Shown: positions 8,147 to 16,141 of the stretch, one piece after another | How the letters are laid out: every line of letters starts with the position of its first letter | Position numbering within the stretch: position 1 is the first letter of the stretch | NCBI GenBank assembly: GCA_002371135.1 | Contig: DFGB01000009.1 | Coordinates: forward strand, 1-17,503 | Direction of reading: 5' to 3' | Origin: Verrucomicrobia bacterium UBA3761 | GTDB taxonomy: Bacteria; Verrucomicrobiota; Kiritimatiellia; RFP12; UBA1067 | Length of the DNA stretch: 17,503 nucleotides | Program-made: the position numbers and the translations under genes | Notes under the pieces: generated by a model | The model's database searches: none | The model's input: the letters and a program-made list of their open reading frames with translations, nothing else | Told to the model about the DNA's origin: nothing

Positions 8147-10511
8147 AGCGTTGCGCATCCTGGCGAGGGGGGCGTTTCTCCCGGCTCTCGTAGAGGAGCG
8201 CGACGGCTGGCACGCGCGGTGGCTAGTCTCCGACGGCACGTTCAACCCCGTTGTAGACGGCGGCATGCGCGATTTGTTCAAGCCGCCGTCGAGCTTGACC
8301 GGCCGGCGCATCGAATACGAGACTCTGCATGATGCGTGGGTGGCGGCGCTCAGGACGCGCACGGGGCTTATCGAATGGGACGACGAGGCGGAGCTCGCGG
8401 CGTTCGCCGCGGCGCTGCGAGAATGGTCGCAGGACGCCGCCGGCGCGGACGCGGCGCGCGAGGCGCTGCGTTTCACTCTCGGCACGCGCGACGGCGCTTT
8501 TTACATCGAATGCCCGCGGCCGCACGGCCGCGCCGCATACCGTGCGCTTGGCGAAGCGCTCGCGCTCTCGCCCACGCTCCGTTCTCTCGCTCTCGTTTCC
8601 GGCGAACTCATGCGCACAGTCCTCGACGACGAGGCCGCCGAGCGGTTTCTGCGCATCGAAGTCGGCGCGTTGCAGCGCGAAGGGTTTTTGTTCGACGGCA
8701 CGCCGCTTCGCGCCGCCGTCGCCGCCGATGTCGAAATCTCCGCCCCCGCCGCCCACTCGTCCGCTTCAAAGGCTCGCGCCAAGGTGACGATACGCGTCGC
8801 TGGAGAGGTGGTCACGGCCCGCGAAATACGTTTCCTCCTGGAGCAGAAGTCCAACCTCGTCTTCTTCCGCAACCGCTGGATAGAAGTCGACCGCAACATC
8901 CTCCGCCAGGCGCTGCGCGTTTTGGAGCGCGAGAACGGCCGCGAGATGGACCGCATCGAGGCTGTCTCCCTCGCGCAGGGCATGGGGGCGTTCAGCGGCC
9001 TCGAAATCGCTTCCTTCCGCGCCCACGGCTGGCTGCGCGGCCTCGTGAACGAACTTCGCGCCAAGGGCGAATTCGATGGCTCGATGTTCAATACCGACGT
9101 CATCGCGCGCCGTCTCGCCGATTGCTCGTTCGCGCTGCCGCTGAGACCCTACCAGGCGCGTGGCGTCGCGTGGATGGCGTTCCTTGTCGCGAACGGCTTC
9201 GGCGCGCTCCTCGCGGACGACATGGGCCTCGGCAAGACCGCCCAGACTCTCGCCTGGCTCGCGCTGCGCAAGAAGGGCGCGGGGCCCGTGCTCATCGTCG
9301 CCCTCCTCTCGCTCGTCGCAAACTGGCGCAACGAATTCGCGAAATTCCTGCCCAATGCGAAAATCTACATCCACCACGGCGACTTCCGCCATGTGCTGGA
9401 AGGCGATTTCGCCCGCGAGGCCGCCGCGTCGGACGCGGTTTTGACCAGCTACAACCTCGTCGTCAAGGATTCGCAGTGCTTCGCCGCCGTGGCATGGGAC
9501 GCCGTGGTGGTCGACGAAGCGCAGGCGATAAAGAACCCGGACACTCAACTCGCCCGCGCCCTCTTCGCGCTTCGCGCTCCCGGCCGCATCGCCCTCACCG
9601 GCACGCCTGTCGAGAATTCCGTCGCCGATCTCTGGAGCATCGAGCGCTTCCTGAACCCCGGCTTCCTTCCCGGGCGTCAGGAGTTCATGGAATATTTCGC
9701 CAAGCCCATCGCCGCCTCGCGCGTTTCCTCCGCCGCCAAACGCCTGAGAAACGCGCTCGAGCCGTTTATGCTCCGCCGTCTCAAGGGAGAGGTCGCCTCC
9801 GAACTCGGCGAGAAGCGCGAAATACGCGAGTATTGCGAACTTACGCAGTCCGAGCGCCTCGACTACGAAGTCGCCTACGAGGGCTACATGGCGGGCGAAC
9901 GCACGCGAGGCGACGTCTTCGGCCTCATAAACGCGCTCAAACTCGTCTGCGACGGCATGACGGCCGATTTCGCCTCCAGCGGCAAGTTCCTTCGCCTGTG
10001 CGATTTGCTGGAGGCGATTTTCGTCGCCGGCGAGAGCGCGCTCGTCTTCACCCAGTATGCGAAAGTAGGCGAGCGCCTGCGCACCGAACTCGAAAAGCGT
10101 TTCTCCTGTCAAGTGCCGTTTCTCGAAGGCAAACTTTCGCCAAAGGCGCGCGAGCGTGAAATCGCCGCGTTCAACGAGCCGGGGCCGAAGGTTTTCGTCC
10201 TCTCGCTCAGGACCGGCGGGCTCGGCCTCAATCTCGTCAAGGCCACGCATATAATCCATTTCGACCGCTGGTGGAACCCGGCCGTAGAAGCCCAGGCTAC
10301 CGACCGCGCCCACCGCATCGGACAGACGCAAGTCGTCTTCGTCCATCTCATGATCGCAAGCGGCACCATCGAGGACCGCGTCGACCGCATCCTCGAGCGC
10401 AAGCAGGGCGAGGCCGACGTCGTCGTCTCTTCCGGCGAGAAGTTCCTCGCCTCCCTCGCTCCGGACGAATTCGCCCGCCTCGCCTCGCTTGAGAAGCGAA
10501 GTAGGAAGTAG
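8121..10511 (+). CDS. SNF2-family DNA-dependent ATPase/helicase
   Basis: The protein has 796 residues from ATG 8121, preceded by AGGAAG at 8103-8108. The open frame extends upstream to 7989, but that part is an Arg/Ser/Pro-rich shadow of the preceding gene. Residues 1-335 are a bacterial SNF2-associated region without sharp motifs. The SNF2 core starts at LRPYQARGVAWM. Walker A is DDMGLGKTAQT (366-376, K372), motif II is DEAQ (465-468) and motif III is ALTGTPVENS (about 491-500). The second RecA lobe has VFTQYAKVGERL, LRTGGLGLNL and motif VI QATDRAHRIGQ (725-735). Such proteins move along DNA to remodel bound proteins, as RapA does with RNA polymerase. All ATPase motifs look intact. The last residues SRK and the stop codon lie inside element D. 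Confidence 0.93.
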   Translation: MATAQSKLEALRILARGAFLPALVEERDGWHARWLVSDGTFNPVVDGGMRDLFKPPSSLTGRRIEYETLHDAWVAALRTRTGLIEWDDEAELAAFAAALREWSQDAAGADAAREALRFTLGTRDGAFYIECPRPHGRAAYRALGEALALSPTLRSLALVSGELMRTVLDDEAAERFLRIEVGALQREGFLFDGTPLRAAVAADVEISAPAAHSSASKARAKVTIRVAGEVVTAREIRFLLEQKSNLVFFRNRWIEVDRNILRQALRVLERENGREMDRIEAVSLAQGMGAFSGLEIASFRAHGWLRGLVNELRAKGEFDGSMFNTDVIARRLADCSFALPLRPYQARGVAWMAFLVANGFGALLADDMGLGKTAQTLAWLALRKKGAGPVLIVALLSLVANWRNEFAKFLPNAKIYIHHGDFRHVLEGDFAREAAASDAVLTSYNLVVKDSQCFAAVAWDAVVVDEAQAIKNPDTQLARALFALRAPGRIALTGTPVENSVADLWSIERFLNPGFLPGRQEFMEYFAKPIAASRVSSAAKRLRNALEPFMLRRLKGEVASELGEKREIREYCELTQSERLDYEVAYEGYMAGERTRGDVFGLINALKLVCDGMTADFASSGKFLRLCDLLEAIFVAGESALVFTQYAKVGERLRTELEKRFSCQVPFLEGKLSPKAREREIAAFNEPGPKVFVLSLRTGGLGLNLVKATHIIHFDRWWNPAVEAQATDRAHRIGQTQVVFVHLMIASGTIEDRVDRILERKQGEADVVVSSGEKFLASLAPDEFARLASLEKRSRK

Positions 10512-10625
10512 AGAGTAGGAAGCAGGAGATGCGCTAGAGCCAGTGCAGTCTCGACCCTCCCGTGCGCGGCTAAAGCCGCGCCTCCTTGGCGCCAGAGCGA
10601 CTCTCCTACATCCTACTTCCTACTT
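10499..10625. repeat. palindromic tandem-word element D (GTAGGAA / TTCCTAC)
   Basis: Positions 10499-10511 and 10613-10625 are perfect inverted copies (AAGTAGGAAGTAG). The purine-rich left arm continues with imperfect copies to about 10529, and the right arm starts near 10602. Inside sits a compact GC hairpin, GCGCGGC (10564-10570), TAAA, GCCGCGC (10575-10581). The left arm overlaps the 3' end of the SNF2 gene including its stop codon. The right arm ends 8 bases before the stop codon of the convergent glycosidase gene. A bidirectional terminator is plausible from position; there is no T-run. Confidence 0.8.
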
Positions 10626-10632
10626 GCGCGGC

Positions 10633-12195
10633 CTAAAACTCGACGAGCGCGAAGGAATCTGGCATCATTCGAAGGACGGCCGAGCCGTCGGGGCGCAGGC
10701 GAAGCGGCGTTTCCGTATATGTGCGCGCGGCGTCGGTGACGTGGCATCTCGCGCCGGCGAGCGACTTCCCCGGGACGCGCAAGACCACGATGCCGGTGTC
10801 GGTGACGTCGTTGGACGGAGCATAGCGCACGATGAACACTGCAAAGCGGCCGTCAGCGCTCTTGGCCGCGACCGCCCGGAACTGTCCGTCCGGCCTGGTC
10901 TTGAGAGAGTCGTCCGGCAGCACCACGCCTGTCGCCGCATCGCTTTTCGCGCCGCGACCCTCCCGTACGCTGCACTCTGCGAGCGTCCCGAGGTCCGCGA
11001 GTTTCGACCATGCATAGAACGGGTAGTATCCTTTTTGCGGCCAGAGCGTAGTCGCGTCGAACATTCCGTTCATGATGGTGCCGATCCGCGCGTCGTAGTA
11101 CATGAGCATGTCGACCGGCGCGTATTGGCAGTCGGCCATCGCGGCGGCGATGAACGCCGCGCCCTTTTGATTGAACCGCCCGGATTCGACCTCGACGGAA
11201 TGGACCCAGTCGTCGCCCCATCCCTTTACATAGTTCCACTCGTTCAGGATCGATTCCGTTTTCCCGTATCCGGCGTCGTCCAGCATCTTGCGGATGCGCC
11301 GGGCCTTTTCAGCCATCTTGCGAGGGTCGGTGGTGTAGATGTGCCACGAAAAGAAGTCGAGAGGGACGTCGTTGTCCCGGCAGTAGGCGAGGAAGCGCTT
11401 GGCCCAGGCTTCGCGCCCGCAAATCGCGGGCCCGCCGATTTTGAGCGCCGGGAACCGCGCCTTGAGGTGCTTGGCGGCGATGGAGTAGAATTGGAAGAAA
11501 TTCGTAACCGTGCCACCCCAGCAGCGCGGGTTCCGCGGCGGTTTATCGTCGGACGGGTCGAGATCCGGCTCGTTCCACAGTTCCCAGTAGGCTATGGAGA
11601 ACTGGTTGGACCACGCCGTCGATGCAGTGGCGATGGTGTCGTCCGCGCCCCAGCCCCAGCCTTCGTTGTAGTGGCGTATCACATGCTCTGCGATGCGCGC
11701 CCACTTTGCGAAATCCTTGGGCGGCAGCGCGCCGTATTTCTTTGGGCCGTGTTCGATCGACTGCCCAAGACGGAAGAACACTTCCGTCCCGGCGCGGCGG
11801 ATGGAGTCGAGATAGCGGTCGGTGCAGACGAAGTCGTAGCTCGCGGGGTCGGTCTCGTCGGCATCGAAGTCGGGGAACACGGCGCTTATGTCGACCGTGT
11901 GCGGTGCGCCGTAGTCCGTGCACAGGTTGGAGTCGTGCGTCCGTGCGAACGGAATGCGCGCGGCCGTGTAGTCGTCGAAGTTGCCTCGCTTCTGGTCGCC
12001 TGCGGGCGTTTTCACGGACGGGCCGTTGTTGACGGCGTTCATCGGCTTTACCGGGCCGTGCTCCGCCCGGCAGTCCACGACGATTTCGGCGGTGGACATC
12101 GGTTCTGCGGCGTCCAGCGGACCGCGCATCGCCGCGACGGCGCATATTGCGAGCGCGAGGCGCCGCGGCGGCGTTATCCATTTCGTGCAGGTCAT
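10633..12195 (-). CDS. secreted clan-A glycoside hydrolase, GH39-like (xylosidase/iduronidase type)
   Basis: The protein has 520 residues. The N-terminus has basic residues (K5, R11, R12), a hydrophobic core LALAICAVAAM and a likely cleavage near A30, so it is exported. The barrel shows the two clan-A glutamates: acid/base E209 in YWELWNEPDL (203-212) and nucleophile E319 in SILNEWNY (315-322), after strand 4 and in late-barrel position as expected. SWHIYTTD (283-290) and the RTHDSN segment (85-90) also fit GH39-like enzymes. Residues about 425-520 form a beta-rich C-terminal domain. Known relatives remove xylose or uronic-acid sugars from plant or animal polysaccharides; the exact substrate cannot be told. 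It starts 4 bases after the upstream stop of the concanavalin-repeat gene, so both are one operon. Confidence 0.85.
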   Translation of the reverse strand: MTCTKWITPPRRLALAICAVAAMRGPLDAAEPMSTAEIVVDCRAEHGPVKPMNAVNNGPSVKTPAGDQKRGNFDDYTAARIPFARTHDSNLCTDYGAPHTVDISAVFPDFDADETDPASYDFVCTDRYLDSIRRAGTEVFFRLGQSIEHGPKKYGALPPKDFAKWARIAEHVIRHYNEGWGWGADDTIATASTAWSNQFSIAYWELWNEPDLDPSDDKPPRNPRCWGGTVTNFFQFYSIAAKHLKARFPALKIGGPAICGREAWAKRFLAYCRDNDVPLDFFSWHIYTTDPRKMAEKARRIRKMLDDAGYGKTESILNEWNYVKGWGDDWVHSVEVESGRFNQKGAAFIAAAMADCQYAPVDMLMYYDARIGTIMNGMFDATTLWPQKGYYPFYAWSKLADLGTLAECSVREGRGAKSDAATGVVLPDDSLKTRPDGQFRAVAAKSADGRFAVFIVRYAPSNDVTDTGIVVLRVPGKSLAGARCHVTDAARTYTETPLRLRPDGSAVLRMMPDSFALVEF

Positions 12196-12199
12196 GGCG

Positions 12200-14686
12200 T
12201 TACTTGACGATGATTAAAAGACCATTGTTGCGGTAGTCGAGAAGGATGTTGTCCCAGAACACGCCCGCCTTACTGTCTAGCGTGTTGTCAATGGTGCCCA
12301 TCGCGGAGAATCCAATGGAGGAGATTCCTCCGAGGACCGCAGGGACGCAGCGGAAGGGAATCGAACTGAACGTCGCCACGCTCGCAGCCGGTGTCGGCGT
12401 ATCGAACGTCGGGTGCTCCGTGCCAAGGTCGTAGACCGCTATGTCGCTCAAGCCTTCGTTCAGTCGTGTAGTGGCGATGAAACGATACCAGTGCGACGGG
12501 TCGAGCGCCAGAGCGTCATAGGTGTAGCTGCCATTGAAGACGCACAGCTTCACCTCATTGTTGGATGTGCCGTGGAAACCGAAAGCGAACGCGGCGGCCT
12601 TGTAGAACTCGCTGCCGCTCTTGAGGTTGCCTTCGTGGAAGGCGTCGCCTGCCAGCCAAAAGAGCGAGCCGCGCGTTCCTCCCTGCCATCCGGCCGGGGG
12701 GCAGGCGTCGACCTGCGTCTTCAACCTCCCGTATTTGCACATCTCGCCGATGTCGTGCACGGCGTAGAGGACGTTGCCGCCGCCCTGGGCGAAGGTGAGC
12801 GCAGGGTTGCCGCCGCACTCCCTGACAACGGCTTTCAGCGAGCCGTTGTTTATACGCGTCCATCCGTCCTGCCCGGCCGGGCTCTTCGCGATGGAGTCGC
12901 CGACGAGGGCGCCTTCATGGAAACTCTCGTAGTTGATCTTGCGGGAGCTGAAGCGGTTGTCATAGACGAGCGCCGCTGCGGAGGCCCCTGCCGGCGTGTG
13001 CCAGACCTTGATGTTGTCGAACATGACCTCGGCGTTGTACGCGCTGAACGCGATGCACGAAATCCCGGAGACGGAAGTGTTGATGCGCCCTATGCCGGAC
13101 TTGGTGAAGTATACAGTCTCGCCGTCTTCGGTGTCGCCGCCGGGGTGCGTCGTCCCCTGGTCGCGTATGGTGCAGGAGTAGGTGCCGGCGTCGAGGTCTG
13201 CTTCGATGGTGAAGCGCAGCCACGGCGCCTGCTTCACCCACTCGTCGCCGGTGCCGGTGTGCACGCCGGAAGCATCGCGCCAGTACGGGCGGCGGTAGGT
13301 TGAGTTGTCTACGGTCGTCTTCGTGCCGACGATGCCGATGCGCGCGAAAAGCCCTGCCAGTGCGCCGAACTGGCTGTGGTTGGCGTTGTAGAGCGCGTCC
13401 GATCCGGCATACAGGTAAACGCCCTGGTTGGTGGTTTCGCCGCCTATGCCCGTAGCGCGGACGTCGGCGGAGATGCGCACCTTGCCCGTCGTGAGAGTCT
13501 GCCCGATCGTCGCCGCCGCGATGCCTGTCGCCGGCAGCGGGCTGAAACGCATTGCCAGGTTGCCGCTGTCGGAATAGACCGCAGGCGTGGCTTTAAGATC
13601 GCTGTTGAGGCGCCGCCAGCCGTCTGTGCCGACGGGCTGGCTGACAGTCTTGTCGCCCGTGGATGCCGCATAGAGCGCTTCGCCGCCGACGTAAGTCTCG
13701 GTGCCGACGGTGTTCGAGACGGGGCTCGTCGCCTCGTAGGAACCGGCGGTCGTGCCGCCGATGGCGCGCGAACGGCGCGAGGAGAAGTCGTTCACGTAGC
13801 ACTCCACGCCGTTGTGCGCGACGCGGATGTTGTCGAACTGCCCCGCTAGCGACAGGTCGAGGTTGTCGGCGTCCGCCCCGCCGTGCGGGCAGTAGCAGCT
13901 AAGGCCCAGCGCGGAAATCGAAGTCACGGCGGAATACGGCAAGGCGACGTTCGCTATGGCGAAGGCCGCATTGGACGGCGTGGCGGCGTCGAGCGCGGGA
14001 TGGGTATCTCCCATGTCATAGAGCGAGATGCCGTATTCGCGCTTGCCTAGATCGACCGTGACGACGACGCGATACCACGTAGCCGCGCTCCCCTGACCGA
14101 TGAACTGCCTGGCGGCGTTGCCGTCCAGATATGTGAACTGGCGCGTCCCTGTCGCGCTCTTTCGCCCGACGCCCGCCTGCGCGGCGCGGTAGTTCAGGTA
14201 GAGTCCGCCGTCATCCGCCGTCTCCGTCTCGGGCGAGAAAAAGTTTTCGTCGCCCAGCATGAATTCTTGCACGAACGCATAGCCGGCGTTCCATGTGGAC
14301 GGCGCTCTGAGGTCGCACTGCGCCGTCACTATGCCGTTCGTGAACGTGTTGCCGAGGCGGTGTTTGACGATGACATGCTTGTTGTTGTCGGCGGCGTTGT
14401 GCATCGCGATTTCGGGATTGCCGCCGTCGGAGACGATGTGCACAGGGCAGGAGCAGTTGTTCCTGCCGCGAATCCAGCAGTCCTGGAACGCGGTGCCGCT
14501 GAACGGGTCGTTGTAGGAATCGTTTACGAACGCTCCGGTCTGATACGGGACTTCGCGCCAGGCGTCGCATGGAACGGGCGACTCGCTCGTGCGCGACGAG
14601 AAGTCGTTCCTGTAGACGACCTCTGCGAACGAAGCCGTGCAAAGCGTGGTCATGGATGCAAGCAATACGATTCTTTTCATGTTCAT
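12200..14686 (-). CDS. secreted protein with three concanavalin/LamG-like repeats
   Basis: The protein has about 828 residues from ATG 14686, chosen because GGAG lies 9 bases upstream and it gives the signal peptide MNMKRIVLLASMTTLCTASFA. An ATG at 14701 (833 residues) is the alternative; numbering below uses that longer form. Three units of about 245-275 residues follow each other, beginning at Y30 (YRNDFSSR), Y302 (YVNDFSSR) and Y580 (YDNRFSSR). Each has an inner GDTHP, GTTHP or GTEHP turn (231, 516 and 760) and ends in FDNIRV, FDNIKVW or WDNILLDY. This is the pattern of jelly-roll lectin domains, which bind sugars or cell-surface glycans. No catalytic residues, sortase signal or PEP-CTERM tail is seen. 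As first gene of the glycosidase operon it may bind the polysaccharide its partner attacks. Confidence 0.75.
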   Translation of the reverse strand: MNMKRIVLLASMTTLCTASFAEVVYRNDFSSRTSESPVPCDAWREVPYQTGAFVNDSYNDPFSGTAFQDCWIRGRNNCSCPVHIVSDGGNPEIAMHNAADNNKHVIVKHRLGNTFTNGIVTAQCDLRAPSTWNAGYAFVQEFMLGDENFFSPETETADDGGLYLNYRAAQAGVGRKSATGTRQFTYLDGNAARQFIGQGSAATWYRVVVTVDLGKREYGISLYDMGDTHPALDAATPSNAAFAIANVALPYSAVTSISALGLSCYCPHGGADADNLDLSLAGQFDNIRVAHNGVECYVNDFSSRRSRAIGGTTAGSYEATSPVSNTVGTETYVGGEALYAASTGDKTVSQPVGTDGWRRLNSDLKATPAVYSDSGNLAMRFSPLPATGIAAATIGQTLTTGKVRISADVRATGIGGETTNQGVYLYAGSDALYNANHSQFGALAGLFARIGIVGTKTTVDNSTYRRPYWRDASGVHTGTGDEWVKQAPWLRFTIEADLDAGTYSCTIRDQGTTHPGGDTEDGETVYFTKSGIGRINTSVSGISCIAFSAYNAEVMFDNIKVWHTPAGASAAALVYDNRFSSRKINYESFHEGALVGDSIAKSPAGQDGWTRINNGSLKAVVRECGGNPALTFAQGGGNVLYAVHDIGEMCKYGRLKTQVDACPPAGWQGGTRGSLFWLAGDAFHEGNLKSGSEFYKAAAFAFGFHGTSNNEVKLCVFNGSYTYDALALDPSHWYRFIATTRLNEGLSDIAVYDLGTEHPTFDTPTPAASVATFSSIPFRCVPAVLGGISSIGFSAMGTIDNTLDSKAGVFWDNILLDYRNNGLLIIVK

Positions 14687-14695
14687 GCTTTGTTT

Positions 14696-14700
14696 CTCCA
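14696..14700 (-). promoter_or_regulatory. ribosome binding site deciding the start of the concanavalin-repeat gene
   Basis: On the minus strand TGGAG lies at 14700-14696, and ATG 14686 follows after 9 bases. The first ATG at 14701-14699 overlaps this site and has no purine-rich site of its own, so the second ATG is the better start. Confidence 0.5.
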
Positions 14701-14716
14701 TAGAGCATTATGCTAT

Positions 14717-14743
14717 TGCATATTATACCAAATTCAAGCGCTT
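14717..14743 (-). promoter_or_regulatory. promoter/operator copy 1 for the glycosidase operon
   Basis: On the minus strand TATAAT lies at 14727-14722, giving a start near 14715 and a leader of about 14-30 bases. A weak TTGCAA (14748-14743) sits 15 bases upstream. The 27 bases 14717-14743 match 14803-14829 in inverted orientation with 4 differences; the shared core is ATTTGGTATAATATGCA. Since both divergent promoters carry it, the segment is a candidate operator for the adjacent regulator. Confidence 0.6.
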
Positions 14744-14794
14744 TGCAAGGTTCTTCTTTGCGCAAAACACGGTTCCTGTTTGCGAATTTGATGG

Positions 14795-14829
14795 TGGACT
14801 TGAAGTGCGTCGATTTGGTATAATATGCA
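14795..14829 (+). promoter_or_regulatory. promoter/operator copy 2 for the XylR-like regulator
   Basis: TGGACT (14795-14800) and a perfect TATAAT (14819-14824) are 18 bases apart. The likely start, near 14831, is about 3 bases before ATG 14834, so the mRNA would be almost leaderless. The -10 lies in the inverted twin of the opposite promoter and within GGTAT-N7-ATACC (14817-14833), a possible autoregulatory site. Confidence 0.6.
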
Positions 14830-14833
14830 TACC

Positions 14834-16048
14834 ATGCTAAGGAAAAAGCCGGATACGTTCATCATCTGCCTTGCGACGTCGCGCGGCACCAAGGCCGGCC
14901 GCGACCGGTTCTCGGGCGCGATGCGCTACGCCGCCTCGCATCGCAACTGGGTCGTGAGGTTCTTCACTCCGCAAAGGCTGCGGCTAGGATTCCGCACGGG
15001 GAGCGATATAATGCCGGACTCGAAGATAGACGGCCTTATCTGCGCTTCGAAGAAATTCTGGGCCGACGGCATCCGGGGAATCCTGCCCGCTCGCCGGAGG
15101 ATACCGATAGTAAACGTCGACGACCCTGATCTCGAGTCTGGCGCCTCGCCGTTTTGCAACGCCAATGTGATGATCGACGACGAGACCCTCGGGCGCGAAG
15201 CGGCGCGGTACTTCCTGCGGAGGGGGCTCGCAAATCTTGCGTTCGTCGACAATATAGACTCGTTCGAAGACTCCCACCAGACGCGCCGCCTCGAAGCGTT
15301 TCGCACCACCGCGTCCGAGGCGGGCGCGACATTCGACGAATTCAAACTCCCCCGCGGCGGTTGCGACGATGAAGTCTCGGCGCTTGCCGGGTGGCTCTCG
15401 CGCCTGCCGCTTCCATGCGGCATTCTGGCCTACAACGACAGCAGGGCGCAGTGCGTGATCGACGCCTGCTACCTTGCCAGGCTCGACATTCCGGAGCAGA
15501 TACAGATAATAGGCGTCGACAACGACGAAATGATCTGCGAGAACACTTCGCCGACGCTCACGAGCATACAGCCAGACTTCGAGGGCGGCGGCTATCTCGC
15601 CGCGCAGCTTCTCGATGAGATGCTTGCAAAAGGCCTGCCAGAAAAGCCGGTGACGCGCACATACGGCATCAAGACGCTCGTCGAACGCGCGTCCACCCAG
15701 GACCTCAAAGGCGGCGCGCGGCTTACGACCCGGGCCATGGAGTTCATGCGCCTCAATTTCGCGCGGCGCATAAATATAGCCGATGTCGCCGCGGCGCTCA
15801 ACGTTTCACGCCGTACGCTGGAAAAGCGGTTTGCCGAGGTGCGCGGCGAAGGCGTCGCGGACGCGCTCAGGCGATTGCGTCTCGACTGCGCGCGCCGCCT
15901 CGTCTGCGAAACAGGCAAGACTTTGCAGGAAATCGCCTATGAATGCGGCTTTGCCTCGTCCAAGCACTTGATGACGCTTTTCAAGCGCACATACGGCATG
16001 TCGATGGGCGAATGGCGCAGGGAGAAGTTGAAAATGTTGCCAATGTGA
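14834..16048 (+). CDS. XylR-type transcription regulator (sugar-binding domain + AraC HTH)
   Basis: The protein has 404 residues from ATG 14834. An in-frame ATG at 14825 adds three residues but directly abuts the -10 box, so it could not be in the transcript. Numbering here uses the 407-residue form. Residues about 10-290 resemble the periplasmic-binding-protein domain of LacI/GalR regulators: IDGLICA, VMIDDETLGREAARYFLRRG, and IIGVDNDEMICENTSPTLTSI (228-248). There is no N-terminal LacI HTH. Residues 302-400 are an AraC-type double HTH: IADVAAALNVSRRTLEKRF (318-336), then LQEIAYECGF and HLMTLFKRTYGMS. This order is that of E. coli XylR. It probably senses a sugar and controls the divergent secreted-glycosidase operon and itself. 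The last eight residues, EKLKMLPM, are encoded by palindromic element E. Confidence 0.9.
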   Translation: MLRKKPDTFIICLATSRGTKAGRDRFSGAMRYAASHRNWVVRFFTPQRLRLGFRTGSDIMPDSKIDGLICASKKFWADGIRGILPARRRIPIVNVDDPDLESGASPFCNANVMIDDETLGREAARYFLRRGLANLAFVDNIDSFEDSHQTRRLEAFRTTASEAGATFDEFKLPRGGCDDEVSALAGWLSRLPLPCGILAYNDSRAQCVIDACYLARLDIPEQIQIIGVDNDEMICENTSPTLTSIQPDFEGGGYLAAQLLDEMLAKGLPEKPVTRTYGIKTLVERASTQDLKGGARLTTRAMEFMRLNFARRINIADVAAALNVSRRTLEKRFAEVRGEGVADALRRLRLDCARRLVCETGKTLQEIAYECGFASSKHLMTLFKRTYGMSMGEWRREKLKMLPM

Positions 16049-16141
16049 AAATGTTGCCAATTCCAATGTTGCCAATTCCCAATTGGTTATTGGGTATTGG
16101 TATTGGCAACATTTTCACATTGGCAACATTTCCAACTTTTC
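16022..16141. repeat. palindromic element E covering the 3' ends of two convergent genes (GTTGCCAAT)
   Basis: Arms 16022-16061 and 16102-16141 are inverted copies with 2 mismatches in 40, including a perfect 30-base core (16032-16061 with 16102-16131). Inside, 16072-16083 pairs with 16089-16100 (one mismatch) around the loop TGGTT. The word GTTGCCAAT occurs three times on the left and twice, inverted, on the right. The left arm encodes the last 8 codons and stop of the regulator; the right arm does the same for the hydrolase on the other strand. It may end transcription from both sides. Confidence 0.95.

Noticed and set aside
8336..10159. 607-codon open frame in another frame of the SNF2 gene
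   Set aside because: Arg/Pro-rich composition with no domain; the overlapping SNF2 frame carries all helicase motifs.
8766..10346. 526-codon minus-strand frame opposite the SNF2 gene
   Set aside because: Antisense shadow without motifs or a ribosome site.
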